Shown: positions 9,336 through 19,300 of the stretch, piece after piece
Layout of the letters: each line of letters opens with the position of its first letter
How positions within the stretch are numbered: the stretch's first letter is position 1
Assembly: GCA_964638635.1 (NCBI GenBank)
Contig: CAZXAQ010000009.1
Coordinates: forward strand, 16,092 to 80,091
Length of the DNA stretch: 64,000 bases
Source: SZUA-430 sp964638635
GTDB taxonomy: Bacteria; Pseudomonadota; Alphaproteobacteria; Micropepsales; Micropepsaceae
Direction: 5' to 3'
Made by a program: the position numbers and the translations under genes
Notes under the pieces: generated by a model
The model's input: only the letters and a program-made list of their open reading frames with translations
What the model was told of the DNA's origin: nothing
Database searches by the model: none

Positions 9336-10313
9336 ATGGCGGATTTGGACGGGATTCTTGGATGCTTGAAGGCGACCGCCGAAGCCACGCGGTTGCGTCT
9401 GCTCGCGCTTTTCACCAAGGGCGAGTTAACTGTGACCGAGGTCACGCAAATCCTACGTCAGAGCCAACCGCGCGTAAGCCGTCACCTGAAGTTGATGTCG
9501 GAGGCGGGGCTCATCGAACGCATCAAGGAAGGCAGCTGGGTTTTCTATCGCCTGGCGGAAGAAGGACCGGCGCGCGCGGTCGCCCAGAAGCTGAGTGAGC
9601 TGCTGCCCTGGGACGATGTTGTTCTGAAACGGGACATGGAGCGGCTTGAGAGCGTGCGCAAGCAGCGGCAGGACGATGCGCAGGAATACTTTGCTTCCAA
9701 CGCGGCCGAGTGGGACCGATTGCGTGCGCTGCATATTCCGGAAGAGCAAGTCGAAGGCGCGCTGCTCGATTTGATCGGCGCGGCGCCGGTGCCGTCGTAT
9801 CTGGATTTGGGTACGGGGACCGGGCGCATACTTGAGCTCGTGTCGCCGCGTGCGGAGCGCGCCGTTGGAGTCGATCTCAACGCGGAGATGCTGGCGTTGG
9901 CGCGGGCGCGGATCGAGAAGGCGGCGCTCAATCATGTGCAGGTGCGGCGCGGCGATCTGTTTCAGCTGCCGTATGGCGACCGCAGTTTCGATCTGATTAC
10001 GCTGCATCAGGTGCTGCACTATCTCGAAGATCCGTCGGCGGCCGTTTCCGAGGCGGCGCGCGTGCTCAAGCCCGGCGGCAAGATCGCGATCATCGACTTT
10101 GCGCCACACGCGCTCGAGTTTCTGCGCGACGAACACCAGCATCGCCGGCTTGGGTTTGCCGACAAGGAAGTGGCGCAGTGGTGCAAGGCGGCGGGGTTGT
10201 CGCTCTCCGTCACGCGCGCGTTTCCGCCGCGCGGGTCGTCGGGATTGACCGTTGTGGTTTGGCTGGCGGTCGCGCCAGCGGTGCCGCGGCGTAAGACGGC
10301 GGAGGCGGCCTAA
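9336..10313 (+). CDS. ArsR-type HTH regulator fused to a SAM-dependent methyltransferase domain (SahR-like)
   Basis: 325 residues. Residues about 1-85 form an ArsR winged helix (AEATRLRLLALF..LTVTEVTQILRQSQPRVSRHLKLMSEAGLIERIKEGSWVFY). Residues about 120-300 form a class I methyltransferase fold with SYLDLGTGTGRIL (SAM motif I), VGVDLNAEML and VLKPGGKIAIIDF. The metal-binding ELCV(C) motif of ArsR/SmtB sensors is absent. It is the first gene of an operon with metF and metH, so it most likely senses S-adenosylhomocysteine or SAM through the C-terminal domain and controls methionine regeneration, as described for SahR regulators. The ATG at 9336 has AGAGG upstream and overlaps no palindrome; an upstream in-frame start at 9225 would read through the operator. 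Confidence 0.85.
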   Translation: MADLDGILGCLKATAEATRLRLLALFTKGELTVTEVTQILRQSQPRVSRHLKLMSEAGLIERIKEGSWVFYRLAEEGPARAVAQKLSELLPWDDVVLKRDMERLESVRKQRQDDAQEYFASNAAEWDRLRALHIPEEQVEGALLDLIGAAPVPSYLDLGTGTGRILELVSPRAERAVGVDLNAEMLALARARIEKAALNHVQVRRGDLFQLPYGDRSFDLITLHQVLHYLEDPSAAVSEAARVLKPGGKIAIIDFAPHALEFLRDEHQHRRLGFADKEVAQWCKAAGLSLSVTRAFPPRGSSGLTVVVWLAVAPAVPRRKTAEAA

Positions 10314-11173
10314 TGTCTCTTTCCGTATCGTTCGAGTTCTTTCCGCCGCGCACGGAGGAGATGGAGGCGCAGCTTTGGCGCTCGATCGGCCGCCTTGCGC
10401 CGCTCAATCCGTCGTTCGTGTCGGTGACCTATGGCGCGGGCGGTTCGACGCGCGAACGGACGCACGCGACGATCAAGCGGCTCTTGGCTGAAACGCATCT
10501 GAAGCCCGCGGCGCATTTGACCTGTGTCGGCTCTTCGCGCGAGGCGATCGACGAGATCGTGCGCGATTATCTGCGGTCCGGCGTGCGGCACATCGTGGCG
10601 CTGCGCGGCGACATGCCGGAGCCCGGACCTTACGCGCAGGTCTCCGACGGTTACGAGTCCACGCCCGATCTCATTCGCGGGATTCGCAAGATTTGGCCGT
10701 TCGAAATCAGCGTTTCGGCCTATCCCGAGAAGCATCCGGATTCGCCGTCGGTCGAGCACGACTATGCGCTGCTGCGGGCGAAGATCGACGCGGGTGCCAC
10801 GCGGGCGATCACGCAGTTCGTCTACGACACCGACGTGGTGTTGCGGTTTGCCGACCGCGCCTATCGCGAGGGCGTGCGGGTGCCGATCGTGCCGGGGATC
10901 ATGCCGGCCACGAACTTCAAGGGCGTTGTGCGCATGGCGAAACGTTGCGGGGCTTCGATCCCGGATTCGCTGGCGCGGAAATTCGAAGGGCTCGACGACG
11001 ATCTGGAGACGCGCAAGCTGATTGCGGCGACGGTGGCGGCCGAGCAGGTCGAGAAGCTGCGCCGGCACGGCTTTGACTCGTTTCACTTCTACACATTGAA
11101 CCAGGCGGATCTGACGTTTGCGATCTGCCACTTACTGGGCGTGCGTGCGCAGGCCCCGGCGGCAGCGGTATGA
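10313..11173 (+). CDS. metF: 5,10-methylenetetrahydrofolate reductase
   Basis: 286 residues with the MTHFR barrel signatures: SVSFEFFPPRTEEME at the N terminus, FVSVTYGAGGSTRERT, HLTCVGSSREAID, HIVALRGDMPEPG, and ATRAITQFVYDTDVVLRF. It reduces methylene-THF to 5-methyl-THF, the methyl donor for MetH encoded next. Its ATG shares one base with the upstream stop (TAATG) and its stop overlaps the metH start, indicating a translationally coupled operon. Confidence 0.95.
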   Translation: MSLSVSFEFFPPRTEEMEAQLWRSIGRLAPLNPSFVSVTYGAGGSTRERTHATIKRLLAETHLKPAAHLTCVGSSREAIDEIVRDYLRSGVRHIVALRGDMPEPGPYAQVSDGYESTPDLIRGIRKIWPFEISVSAYPEKHPDSPSVEHDYALLRAKIDAGATRAITQFVYDTDVVLRFADRAYREGVRVPIVPGIMPATNFKGVVRMAKRCGASIPDSLARKFEGLDDDLETRKLIAATVAAEQVEKLRRHGFDSFHFYTLNQADLTFAICHLLGVRAQAPAAAV

Positions 11174-14100
11174 CCAAGACGGAACGAACCAAGCGCTTTC
11201 AGGCGCTCATCGACGCTGCGCGCGAGCGGATCTTGCTGCTCGACGGCGCGAAAGGCGCGATGATCCAGACGTACAAGCTTTCGGAGGAGGATTATCGCGG
11301 CAGCCGGTTTGCGAATTTCACGCATGACCTCAAAGGCAATCACGACCTGCTCGCGATCACTAAGCCTTCGGTGCTGAGCGACATTCACGACGCGTTTCTG
11401 GATGCGGGTTCGGACATCATTCAGACGAACACGTTCAATGCGCAGAAGATCAGCCAGGCGGACTACGGCTGCGAGCATCTGAGTGCGGAGATCAATGTCG
11501 CTGCTGCACGGGTGGCGCGGGAGAGTGCGGACAAGTTCTCGAGCGCCGATAAGCTGCGCTGGGTCGTGGGTTCCGTCGGGCCCACGAACAAGACGGCATC
11601 GCTGTCGCCGGATGTGAACGATCCGGGGTTTCGGGCGATCACGTTCGACGAACTGGTTGCGGCCTACAAAGAGCAGATTGCGGCGCTGATCGAAGGCGGC
11701 GTGGACGCGCTGATCGTCGAGACGATTTTCGATACCCTGAACGCGAAGGCGGCGGGTTATGCGGCGGAGCTGGTGTTCGACGATGTCGGCTATCGCGTGC
11801 CGATTTGGTTTTCGGGCACGATCACGGACAAGTCGGGCCGCACGCTGACCGGGCAGACGACGGAAGCGTTTTGGCATTCGATCCGGCATACGAAGCCGTT
11901 TGCGGTCGGGTTGAACTGCGCGTTGGGCGCGGCGGACTTGCGGCAGTATGTGGCCGATCTTTCGCGCGTTGCGGACACGCTGGTGTCGACGCATCCGAAT
12001 GCGGGGTTGCCGAACGCGTTCGGCGGCTACGACGACTCGCCGGAGTATATGGCGGGTGTGCTGGGTGAGTTCGCGCAGGCCGGGTTGCTCAATATTGTGG
12101 GCGGGTGCTGCGGCGTTTCGCCGAAGCATATCAAGGCGATTGCTGCGGCGGTGAAGCCGCATCGGCCGCGCGTGGTGCCGACGCTGGCTAAGCAGATGCG
12201 GCTCTCAGGGTTGGAGCCGTTTGTGCTGACGCCGGAGACGAATTTCGTCAACGTGGGTGAGCGGACGAACGTGACGGGCTCGGCGAAGTTCCGCAAGCTG
12301 ATCACCGACGGCAAGTACGACGAGGCGCTCGATATCGCGCAGGGCCAGGTCGAGAACGGCGCGCAGATCATCGACGTCAACATGGACGAAGGCCTGCTCG
12401 ACAGCGAGAAAGCGATGGTGCGCTTTCTCAATCTGATCGCGGCGGAGCCCGAGATCGCGCGCGTGCCGGTGATGATCGACTCGTCGAAGTGGTCGGTGAT
12501 TGAGGCAGGCTTGAAGTGCGTTCAGGGCAAGCCGGTTGTGAATTCGATCTCGCTGAAAGAAGGCGAAGCGTCGTTCATCGAACATGCCGAGAAGTGCAAG
12601 CGCTACGGCGCCGCCGTCGTCGTGATGGCCTTTGACGAGAAGGGGCAGGCGGATACCGCCGAGCGCAAGTTCGAGATCTGCAAACGCTCCTACGATGTGC
12701 TGGTCAACAAGGTCGGGTTTGCGCCCGAGGACATCATCTTCGATCCGAACATCTTTGCGGTGGCGACCGGGATCGAGGAGCACAACGACTATGCCAACGC
12801 GTTCATCGAGGCGGCAGCGCGCATTCGAAAGGAGCTGCCGCACGCGCACGTGTCGGGCGGTGTGTCGAATATTTCGTTCGCGTTTCGCGGCAACGAGCCG
12901 GTGCGCGAGGCGATGCACTCGGCGTTTCTCTATCATGCGATCAAGGCCGGCATGAGCATGGGGATCGTAAACGCGGGGCAGCTCACGGTTTACGAGGACA
13001 TGCCCGGCGAGTTGCGCGATGCGGTGGAAGACGTGCTGTTGAACCGGCGCGCGGACTCGACGGAGCGGCTCTTGGATGTGGCCGGTCGCTACAAGAATAG
13101 CGGCGAGGCGAAGGTCGAGGAGACGTTGGCCTGGCGCGAGGCGCCGGTCGAGGAGCGATTGAAGCACGCGCTGGTGCACGGGATCGACGAGTTCGTTGTG
13201 GCCGACACGGAAGAAGCGCGTGCCAAGGCGAAGCGACCGCTCGACGTGATCGAAGGGCCGTTGATGGCGGGCATGAACGTCGTCGGCGATCTTTTCGGCG
13301 CGGGCAAGATGTTCCTGCCGCAGGTCGTGAAGTCAGCGCGGGTGATGAAGAAAGCGGTCGGCTATCTCGTGCCGTTCATGGACGCGGAGAAGGACGCGGC
13401 CGGTACTGCGCGCGAGGCCAAAGGCAAGATCGTCATGGCGACGGTCAAAGGCGACGTGCACGATATCGGCAAAAACATCGTGGGCGTCGTGCTTCAGTGC
13501 AACAACTACGACGTTGTCGATCTGGGTGTCATGGTGCCGGCGGCGAAGATCATCGAAGCGGCGCGGGCGGAGAAGGCGGATATCATCGGGCTCTCGGGTC
13601 TGATCACGCCGTCGCTCGACGAGATGTGCCATGTGGCGGCGGAGATGGAGCGGGCGGGGTTCGACATTCCTCTGCTCATCGGTGGCGCGACGACGTCGAA
13701 GGTGCACACGGCGGTCAAGATCGAGCCGAACTATAAGCGGGGCGCCACGGTCTACGTGACCGATGCGAGCCGCGCGGTCGGCGTGGCGTCGAGCTTGCTG
13801 TCGAAAGAACAGCGTGGCGCGTTCGTCGATGCGACGCGCGTGGAGTACGAGAAGATTGCGGCCACCTACGCGCGCGGAAAGTCGCCGGAGAAGCGGTTGC
13901 CGCTGGCCGAGGCGCGGGCGAACCGGATGAAGGTGGACTGGAAGGCGTACACGCCGCCGGTGCCGCGCTTCTTCGGCGTGAGGGCGTACGACAAGATCGA
14001 TCTCAAGGCCGTTGCCAAGTACATCGATTGGACACCGTTCTTCCGCACCTGGGAACTCGTCGGCACCTATCCGATGATCCTCGAGGACGACAAGGTCGGT

Positions 14101-14895
14101 GCGACGGCGCGGGCGCTCTATGCGGATGCGCAGAAGATGCTCGGGCGGATCTTCGACGGCGGCTGGTTGAAGGCGCGCGCGGCGGTTGGGTTCTGGCCGG
14201 CGAATTCGGTCGGCTTCGACGACATCGAGATCTACGCGGATCCGGAGCGCTCAAAAGTGCTGGGCACGTTCCACACGCTGCGCCAACAGATGAAGCGCGA
14301 CGACGGGCGGCCGAATCTGGCGTTGGCCGATTTCATCGCGCCGAAGGAAACGGGCGTCGGCGACTATCTCGGCGCCTTCGCGGTGACCGCGGGGCATGGC
14401 GAGATCGAGCGCAGCCTCGTGTTCAAGCGCGCGAACGACGATTACGACGGCATTCTGTTCAAGGCGCTGGGCGATCGATTGGCCGAGGCGCTCGCCGAAT
14501 ACACGCACGAGCGCGTGCGGCGCGAACTTTGGGGTTACGCGCGCGGCGAGAACCTGAGCAACGCCGATCTGATCGCGGAGAAGTATCGCGGCATCCGGCC
14601 GGCGCCCGGTTATCCGGCGCAACCCGATCACACGGAGAAGGGCACGCTGTTTAAGCTGCTCGACGCGGGCACGAATGCAGGCATGGAACTCACCGAGAGC
14701 TTTGCGATGACGCCCGGTTCATCCGTGAGCGGGCTCTATTTCAGCCATCCGGACGCCGTCTATTTCGGCATCGGCCGCATCGAGCGCGATCAGGTCGAAG
14801 ACTATGCGAAGCGCAAGGGCATGCCCTTGGCGGAGGCCGAGCGCTGGCTCGCGCCGAACCTCAACTACGTGCCGGGTAAGGCGGAGGCGGCGTAG
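11170..14895 (+). CDS. metH: Cobalamin-dependent methionine synthase
   Basis: A full-length single-chain enzyme of 1241 residues. The homocysteine domain has the zinc cysteines Cys250 (NCALGAADL), Cys313 and Cys314 (GGCCGVSPKH). The pterin domain carries NFVNVGERTNVTGS. The B12 domain has the DxHxxG box GDVHDIGKNIV with the cobalt ligand His764. The C-terminal reactivation domain has RPAPGYPAQPDH. It transfers a methyl group from methyl-THF to homocysteine and needs vitamin B12. The start overlaps the metF stop by 4 bases (ATGA). The 3' end overlaps the convergent DUF4345 gene by 31 bp. Confidence 0.97.
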   Translation: MTKTERTKRFQALIDAARERILLLDGAKGAMIQTYKLSEEDYRGSRFANFTHDLKGNHDLLAITKPSVLSDIHDAFLDAGSDIIQTNTFNAQKISQADYGCEHLSAEINVAAARVARESADKFSSADKLRWVVGSVGPTNKTASLSPDVNDPGFRAITFDELVAAYKEQIAALIEGGVDALIVETIFDTLNAKAAGYAAELVFDDVGYRVPIWFSGTITDKSGRTLTGQTTEAFWHSIRHTKPFAVGLNCALGAADLRQYVADLSRVADTLVSTHPNAGLPNAFGGYDDSPEYMAGVLGEFAQAGLLNIVGGCCGVSPKHIKAIAAAVKPHRPRVVPTLAKQMRLSGLEPFVLTPETNFVNVGERTNVTGSAKFRKLITDGKYDEALDIAQGQVENGAQIIDVNMDEGLLDSEKAMVRFLNLIAAEPEIARVPVMIDSSKWSVIEAGLKCVQGKPVVNSISLKEGEASFIEHAEKCKRYGAAVVVMAFDEKGQADTAERKFEICKRSYDVLVNKVGFAPEDIIFDPNIFAVATGIEEHNDYANAFIEAAARIRKELPHAHVSGGVSNISFAFRGNEPVREAMHSAFLYHAIKAGMSMGIVNAGQLTVYEDMPGELRDAVEDVLLNRRADSTERLLDVAGRYKNSGEAKVEETLAWREAPVEERLKHALVHGIDEFVVADTEEARAKAKRPLDVIEGPLMAGMNVVGDLFGAGKMFLPQVVKSARVMKKAVGYLVPFMDAEKDAAGTAREAKGKIVMATVKGDVHDIGKNIVGVVLQCNNYDVVDLGVMVPAAKIIEAARAEKADIIGLSGLITPSLDEMCHVAAEMERAGFDIPLLIGGATTSKVHTAVKIEPNYKRGATVYVTDASRAVGVASSLLSKEQRGAFVDATRVEYEKIAATYARGKSPEKRLPLAEARANRMKVDWKAYTPPVPRFFGVRAYDKIDLKAVAKYIDWTPFFRTWELVGTYPMILEDDKVGATARALYADAQKMLGRIFDGGWLKARAAVGFWPANSVGFDDIEIYADPERSKVLGTFHTLRQQMKRDDGRPNLALADFIAPKETGVGDYLGAFAVTAGHGEIERSLVFKRANDDYDGILFKALGDRLAEALAEYTHERVRRELWGYARGENLSNADLIAEKYRGIRPAPGYPAQPDHTEKGTLFKLLDAGTNAGMELTESFAMTPGSSVSGLYFSHPDAVYFGIGRIERDQVEDYAKRKGMPLAEAERWLAPNLNYVPGKAEAA

Positions 14896-15248
14896 GGGAG
14901 GGCGATCAGGGCGCCGACGCCGAACTCGAAGGCGATCGAGGTGAGGTTGAAGCGGGTCATTGCGCCGTCGATGAGGGCTGAGCAGAGGCGACAGATGCCG
15001 GCGAGCACCCAGCCGAGGGCGAGCGTCAGGAAGGCGTGCGGCTCGCCGGTCACGAGCGGGTAGAGCGAGACGCCGATGAAGACGCCGCCATAGGTCGCGC
15101 GGACCTCGGAGATCGAGTGGGCGAGGCCGGGGACAGTTTGCAGGCCGATCAGGTCGAGCGCGCCTTGCGGGCGGATCAGACCGAACAGTCCAAGGCCCAG
15201 GCTGAACAACGTCGCGACATAGCCAAGGATGGTGAGGGCTTCGGGCAT
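14865..15248 (-). CDS. DUF4345-like four-helix membrane protein
   Basis: 127 residues, almost entirely membrane-embedded: helices near 5-27, 45-65, 70-92 and 103-122. The pattern LFGLIRPQGALDLIGL..ISEVRATYGGVFIGVSLYPL..LALGWVLAGICRLCSALIDG resembles DUF4345 proteins, whose function is unknown. The start at 15248 is the first methionine before the hydrophobic segment; upstream codons to 15335 would cross a terminator. It converges on and overlaps metH. Confidence 0.7.
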   Translation of the reverse strand: MPEALTILGYVATLFSLGLGLFGLIRPQGALDLIGLQTVPGLAHSISEVRATYGGVFIGVSLYPLVTGEPHAFLTLALGWVLAGICRLCSALIDGAMTRFNLTSIAFEFGVGALIALPYAASALPGT

Positions 15249-15293
15249 TTTTGAGGGGAATCCTGCGGTTGCGGTTCGCCTTAGATACGAAAG

Positions 15294-15320
15294 AAGGGCC
15301 GGTGGTGACCACCGGCCCTT
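15294..15320. terminator. Rho-independent terminator of the microprotein gene
   Basis: A 13-bp perfect inverted repeat (AAGGGCCGGTGGT on both strands) around one central base. On the minus strand it lies 25 bp past the stop codon of the 25-aa gene and is followed by a T-rich run (CTTCTTTC). Confidence 0.75.
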
Positions 15321-15345
15321 CGAATTTCCCCGCAATCGACGCGGT

Positions 15346-15423
15346 CTACAGAAGCCCGATTACTATGGCCCCGAGAAACGCGAACACGACCCCTGTTGTG
15401 ATCAGACTCAGCTGCTCAGCCAT
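15346..15423 (-). CDS. 25-residue single-pass membrane microprotein
   Basis: Starting at the ATG at 15423 the product is 25 residues: a short polar N terminus (MAEQLS) followed by one hydrophobic helix (about 7-25, LITTGVVFAFLGAIVIGLL). A textbook Shine-Dalgarno AAGGAGGG sits at 15431-15438, 7 nt from the ATG, and a strong hairpin terminator follows the stop. This gives it a complete expression unit of its own. The frame is open to 15528, but that extension has no ribosome site. Single-helix proteins of this size usually bind and tune larger membrane complexes; which one cannot be told. Confidence 0.65.
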   Translation of the reverse strand: MAEQLSLITTGVVFAFLGAIVIGLL

Positions 15424-15682
15424 AAGAGCGCCCTCCTTTTCCGTCAGGGTGAACACAGTGTGGCACGAAATGTCGCAGGGCCCAACAAGATTCGATACGG
15501 CGGTGCAACAAATCCACAGGGAGCGCACCGTAACTCTCTGATCTACCAGGGAATTTCCGATCCGTCGTGGTTAAGAACGGGCATGAAGTGTGGTTTCGCG
15601 GGTTCTCCGTGCCGAAGCGTGTGACGCTTCTTGGAGGCACTGTTGCATTGATGCCGCGGCGCTGTTGCGTGAGCGCCAGGCG

Positions 15683-16378
15683 CTAGTAATGCAGCTTCAT
15701 GGGCAGCCGGTTCTCGCGGGCGATCCGGCACATTTCGTAGAACGTGGCGAAGCCGAATTGGGCTTGCGCGTCGAACGTGTCGGTCTCGGTTAAGGTCCGT
15801 GCGCGCCAGGTGGCGATGTCTGCCGGGCTCGCGCCCCAGTTCATGTCGTTCAGGTATTCGAGCGCGCGCCACAACAGATCGATCGAACCCGCTTTGATGG
15901 GCTGGCCCGCGGGGTCTTTCATGCCGATGCCGAAGGCGAAATTCACCGGGAACCAGATGCCGCAGTTGAGGATTTCCCAGAGCGCGTCTTTCTTCTCGCT
16001 GGGCTTCATCGCCGCCTCGAACGCGGGATCGCGTTCCCACGTTTTCATGAACGTCACGGGACGCGGCAGATGCGCGTGGTTGGTGTAGGCGGCAAGCAGG
16101 ATGGCGCCGCCGTAGCCGGGCACGCCCATTTCGCCGACGAAATAGGGCGGCAGCATGCCTTCCTTCCACGAGAGCGGCTCCTTCAGATGCTGCTGAAGCT
16201 TGAAGGTCGCTTCTTCCAGCCAGCCCGCGATGATCCCTTGAAGCTCGACCGGATCGGTCACGGCCGTGCGGTCCTTCTTCGAACCGAAGGGGGACGATTC
16301 GCCCGCGCGCGTTCTGCCGTTTTGCCACTCGGCGGCGTAATAGCGCGTCAGCGTGCCGACATAGAGATCGACGTTCAT
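15683..16378 (-). CDS. Conserved-looking protein of unknown function, coupled to 5-oxoprolinase
   Basis: 231 residues, soluble, no signal peptide. It begins MNVDLYVGTLTRYYAAEW and contains EGMLPPYFVGEMGVPGYGGAILLAAYTNH and a basic-acidic C terminus. I do not recognise the family. Its ATG overlaps the stop of the 5-oxoprolinase gene by 4 bases, so it is translated from the same transcript and probably serves the same process, but nothing in it reveals the role. Confidence 0.7.
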   Translation of the reverse strand: MNVDLYVGTLTRYYAAEWQNGRTRAGESSPFGSKKDRTAVTDPVELQGIIAGWLEEATFKLQQHLKEPLSWKEGMLPPYFVGEMGVPGYGGAILLAAYTNHAHLPRPVTFMKTWERDPAFEAAMKPSEKKDALWEILNCGIWFPVNFAFGIGMKDPAGQPIKAGSIDLLWRALEYLNDMNWGASPADIATWRARTLTETDTFDAQAQFGFATFYEMCRIARENRLPMKLHY

Positions 16379-19300
16379 TCTTGGCCTTGTTCTCTTCGTG
16401 TACTGCCGTACCCCCCTCCGCCCGGGGTTTCAATGACAAAAACATCGCCGGGCTCGACGGCCGCGACTGCGCATCCAGGCAGGTCTTCGACCTTTCCGTG
16501 TTTGCGCTTGATCGCGTTGCGGCCCGGCTTCGCGTCAGCTCCACCCTTGATGCCGAACGGGGCGATGCGGCGGCGGGTTGAGAGGATGCCGGCTTCCATC
16601 GCTTCGCGGAATTCGATTTCGCGGATGGTGCCGTCGCCGCCCTTGTGCGCGCCTGCGCCGCCGGAGTCTTTGCGAATCGCGAATCGGCGGAGGAGAACGG
16701 GGTAGCGCCACTCGAGCACTTCGGGGTCGGTGAGGCGCGAGTTCGTCATGTGCGTGTGAACCGCGCTGGCGCCATCGAAGGTTGGGCCGGCGCCCGCGCC
16801 GCCGCAGATGGTCTCGTAGTACTGGTGGCGCGCGTTGCCGAACGTGAAGTTGTTCATCGTGCCTTGGCTCGCGGCTATGATGCCGAGCGCGCCGAACAGC
16901 GCGTCGGTGACGGCTTGGCTGGTTTCGACGTTGCCGGCGACGACGGCCGCGGGGTAGCTCGGGTTCAAGAGCGAGTGATCCGGCACAATGATGTCGAGCG
17001 GTCTCAAGCAGCCTGCGTTCAACGAGATGTCGCTGTCGATCAGGCAGCGGAAGACGTAGAGCACGGCCGCCGTCGTGACGGAGCGCGGGGCGTTGAAGTT
17101 CGTCGGGCGCTGCGGGCTTGTGCCCGTGAAGTCGATCGTGGCGCTGCGGCGTTCGCGGTCGACCGTCACTTTCACGCGGATGATGGCGCCGTCGTCCATC
17201 TCGTGTTCGAACGCGCTGTCGTCGAGTGCGCCGATCACGCGGCGGACCTGCTCCTCGGCGTTGTCTTGGACGTGACCCATGTAAGACGCGACGACGTCGC
17301 GGCCTTGGGTGGTGCAGAGGTTCTTCAGTTCCTCCGCGCCTTTCACGCACGCGGCGATCTGCGCCTTCAGATCGGCGACGTTTTGCGAGGGGTTGCGCGC
17401 GGGGTAGGGGCCGGAGCCAAGGATGTCGTTCACGCGACGGTCGTCGAATTTTCCGCCGCGCATGATGCGCTCACCCTGGAACAAGACGCCTTCTTCGTCG
17501 ACCGATGTCGAGTTCGGCGGCATGGAGCCGGGCGAGATGCCGCCGATGTCGGCGTGGTGACCGCGGGATGCGACGTAGAACGCGGGCAGAGGTTCGTCGT
17601 TCAAGAACACCGGCATGACGACGGTGATGTCGGGCAGATGCGTGCCGCCGGCGTAGGGCGCGTTCAGCGCGAAGGCATCGCCCGGCGACATGCCGCCGGC
17701 GTGACGGGTGAGCACGGCGCGCACACTTTCGCCCATGGAGCCCAGATGGACCGGCATGTGCGGGGCGTTGGCGATCAAGCTACCGGCGGCGTCGAAGATC
17801 GCGCAGGAGAAGTCGAGGCGCTCTTTGATGTTTACGGAGGACGCGGTCTTCTCGAGCACGACGCCCATCTGCTCGGCGATGGACATGAAGAGCGCGTTGA
17901 AGATTTCGAGGCGGACGGGATCTGCCTGGGAGCGCCGGCCTCCGGCCGGTACTTGCAAGAGCCGGCCGGAGGCCGGCGCTCCCAGGACAAGATTTCCGTC
18001 GCTGCGATATTCGGCTTGCCAGTTGGGGTCGATGACGATTGTCGAGTTCGGTTCGATGATGAGCGCGGGGCCTGCGATCTTGTCGCCCGGATTGAGGTGT
18101 TCGCGCAGGTAGATCGGCGCTGTGTGGCTTTGACCGTCGGCGAGGAACGTCGTTGTGGCGTGCGCTTGCAAGGGGCCGGTGCGGTTGGCGTCGATGCGCG
18201 GTAGCGTCGGTGGTGGGGCTTGCGCGGCGGCGTCGACGGCAATCGATTCGACGATCAGTTGGCGATCCTGATCCCAGAAGCCGAAGCGGGCGCGGTGGGC
18301 CTCTGCGAAGTGTGCTTCGATTTCGCTCTCGGTGCCGAACGGCACGGCGAGGGCGGTGTCGGTTCCTTGATAGCGCAGGTGAATGGTTGCGTTCGTGGTG
18401 ATCGATGCGGGTGCGAAGCCTTGGGCCGCGACTTCGTTGGCTGCTGCTGTGGCGAGCTTAGCGGTTTCATCGCCGAGCATCGCCATGACGCCGGACTCAA
18501 GCGGGCGTTCGATGGCTTTCTCGCGGCGCGCTTGGGTTTGCGCGAAGCCCATGCCGAACGCCGACAGCACGCCGGCCAGCGGGTGGATCATGATCGTCTT
18601 CATGCCGAGCGCGTCGGCGACGCGGCAGGCGAGTTGCGCGCCGGCGCCGCCGAAGCACTGCAGCGCATAGCCGGTGACGTCGGCGCCTTGCGCGATCGAG
18701 ATGCGTTTGATCGCTTCGGCCATGTTGGCGACGGCGATCTTCAGGAAACCGTCGGCCGCTTCTTGCGGCGAGGTTTTGAGGTCGCGGGCGAGCGCGTGGA
18801 ACTTGTCGGCGACGACGCCAGGGTCGATCGGTTGGTCGGCGTTTGGACCGAACACACTCGGGAAGTAAGCGGGTGCGATGCGGCCCGTCATGACGTTCGC
18901 GTCGGTGACGGTGAGCGGGCCGCCTTTGCGGTAGCAGGCAGGGCCTGGATTGGCGCCTGCGCTCTCGGGGCCGACGCGCATGCGGGCGTTTTCGTAGAAG
19001 AGTATCGAGCCGCCGCCGGCTGCGACCGTGTGCACGGCGAGCATAGGCGCGCGCAGGCGGATGCCGTTCAGTTCGTTTTCGAAGATGCGCTCGTACGTGC
19101 CGTCGAAGCGCGAGACGTCGGTCGAGGTGCCGCCCATGTCGAAGCCGATGACTTTCGCGAAGCCTGCCGCCTTCGCGGTTTCGGCCATGCCGATCACGCC
19201 GCCGGCGGGGCCGGAGAGCAGCGCGTCTTTGCCGGAGAAGTGGTTCGCGTCGGCGAGCGCGCCGCTCGAGCGCATGAAGCGCAAGCGGCCGTCGTGGGCC

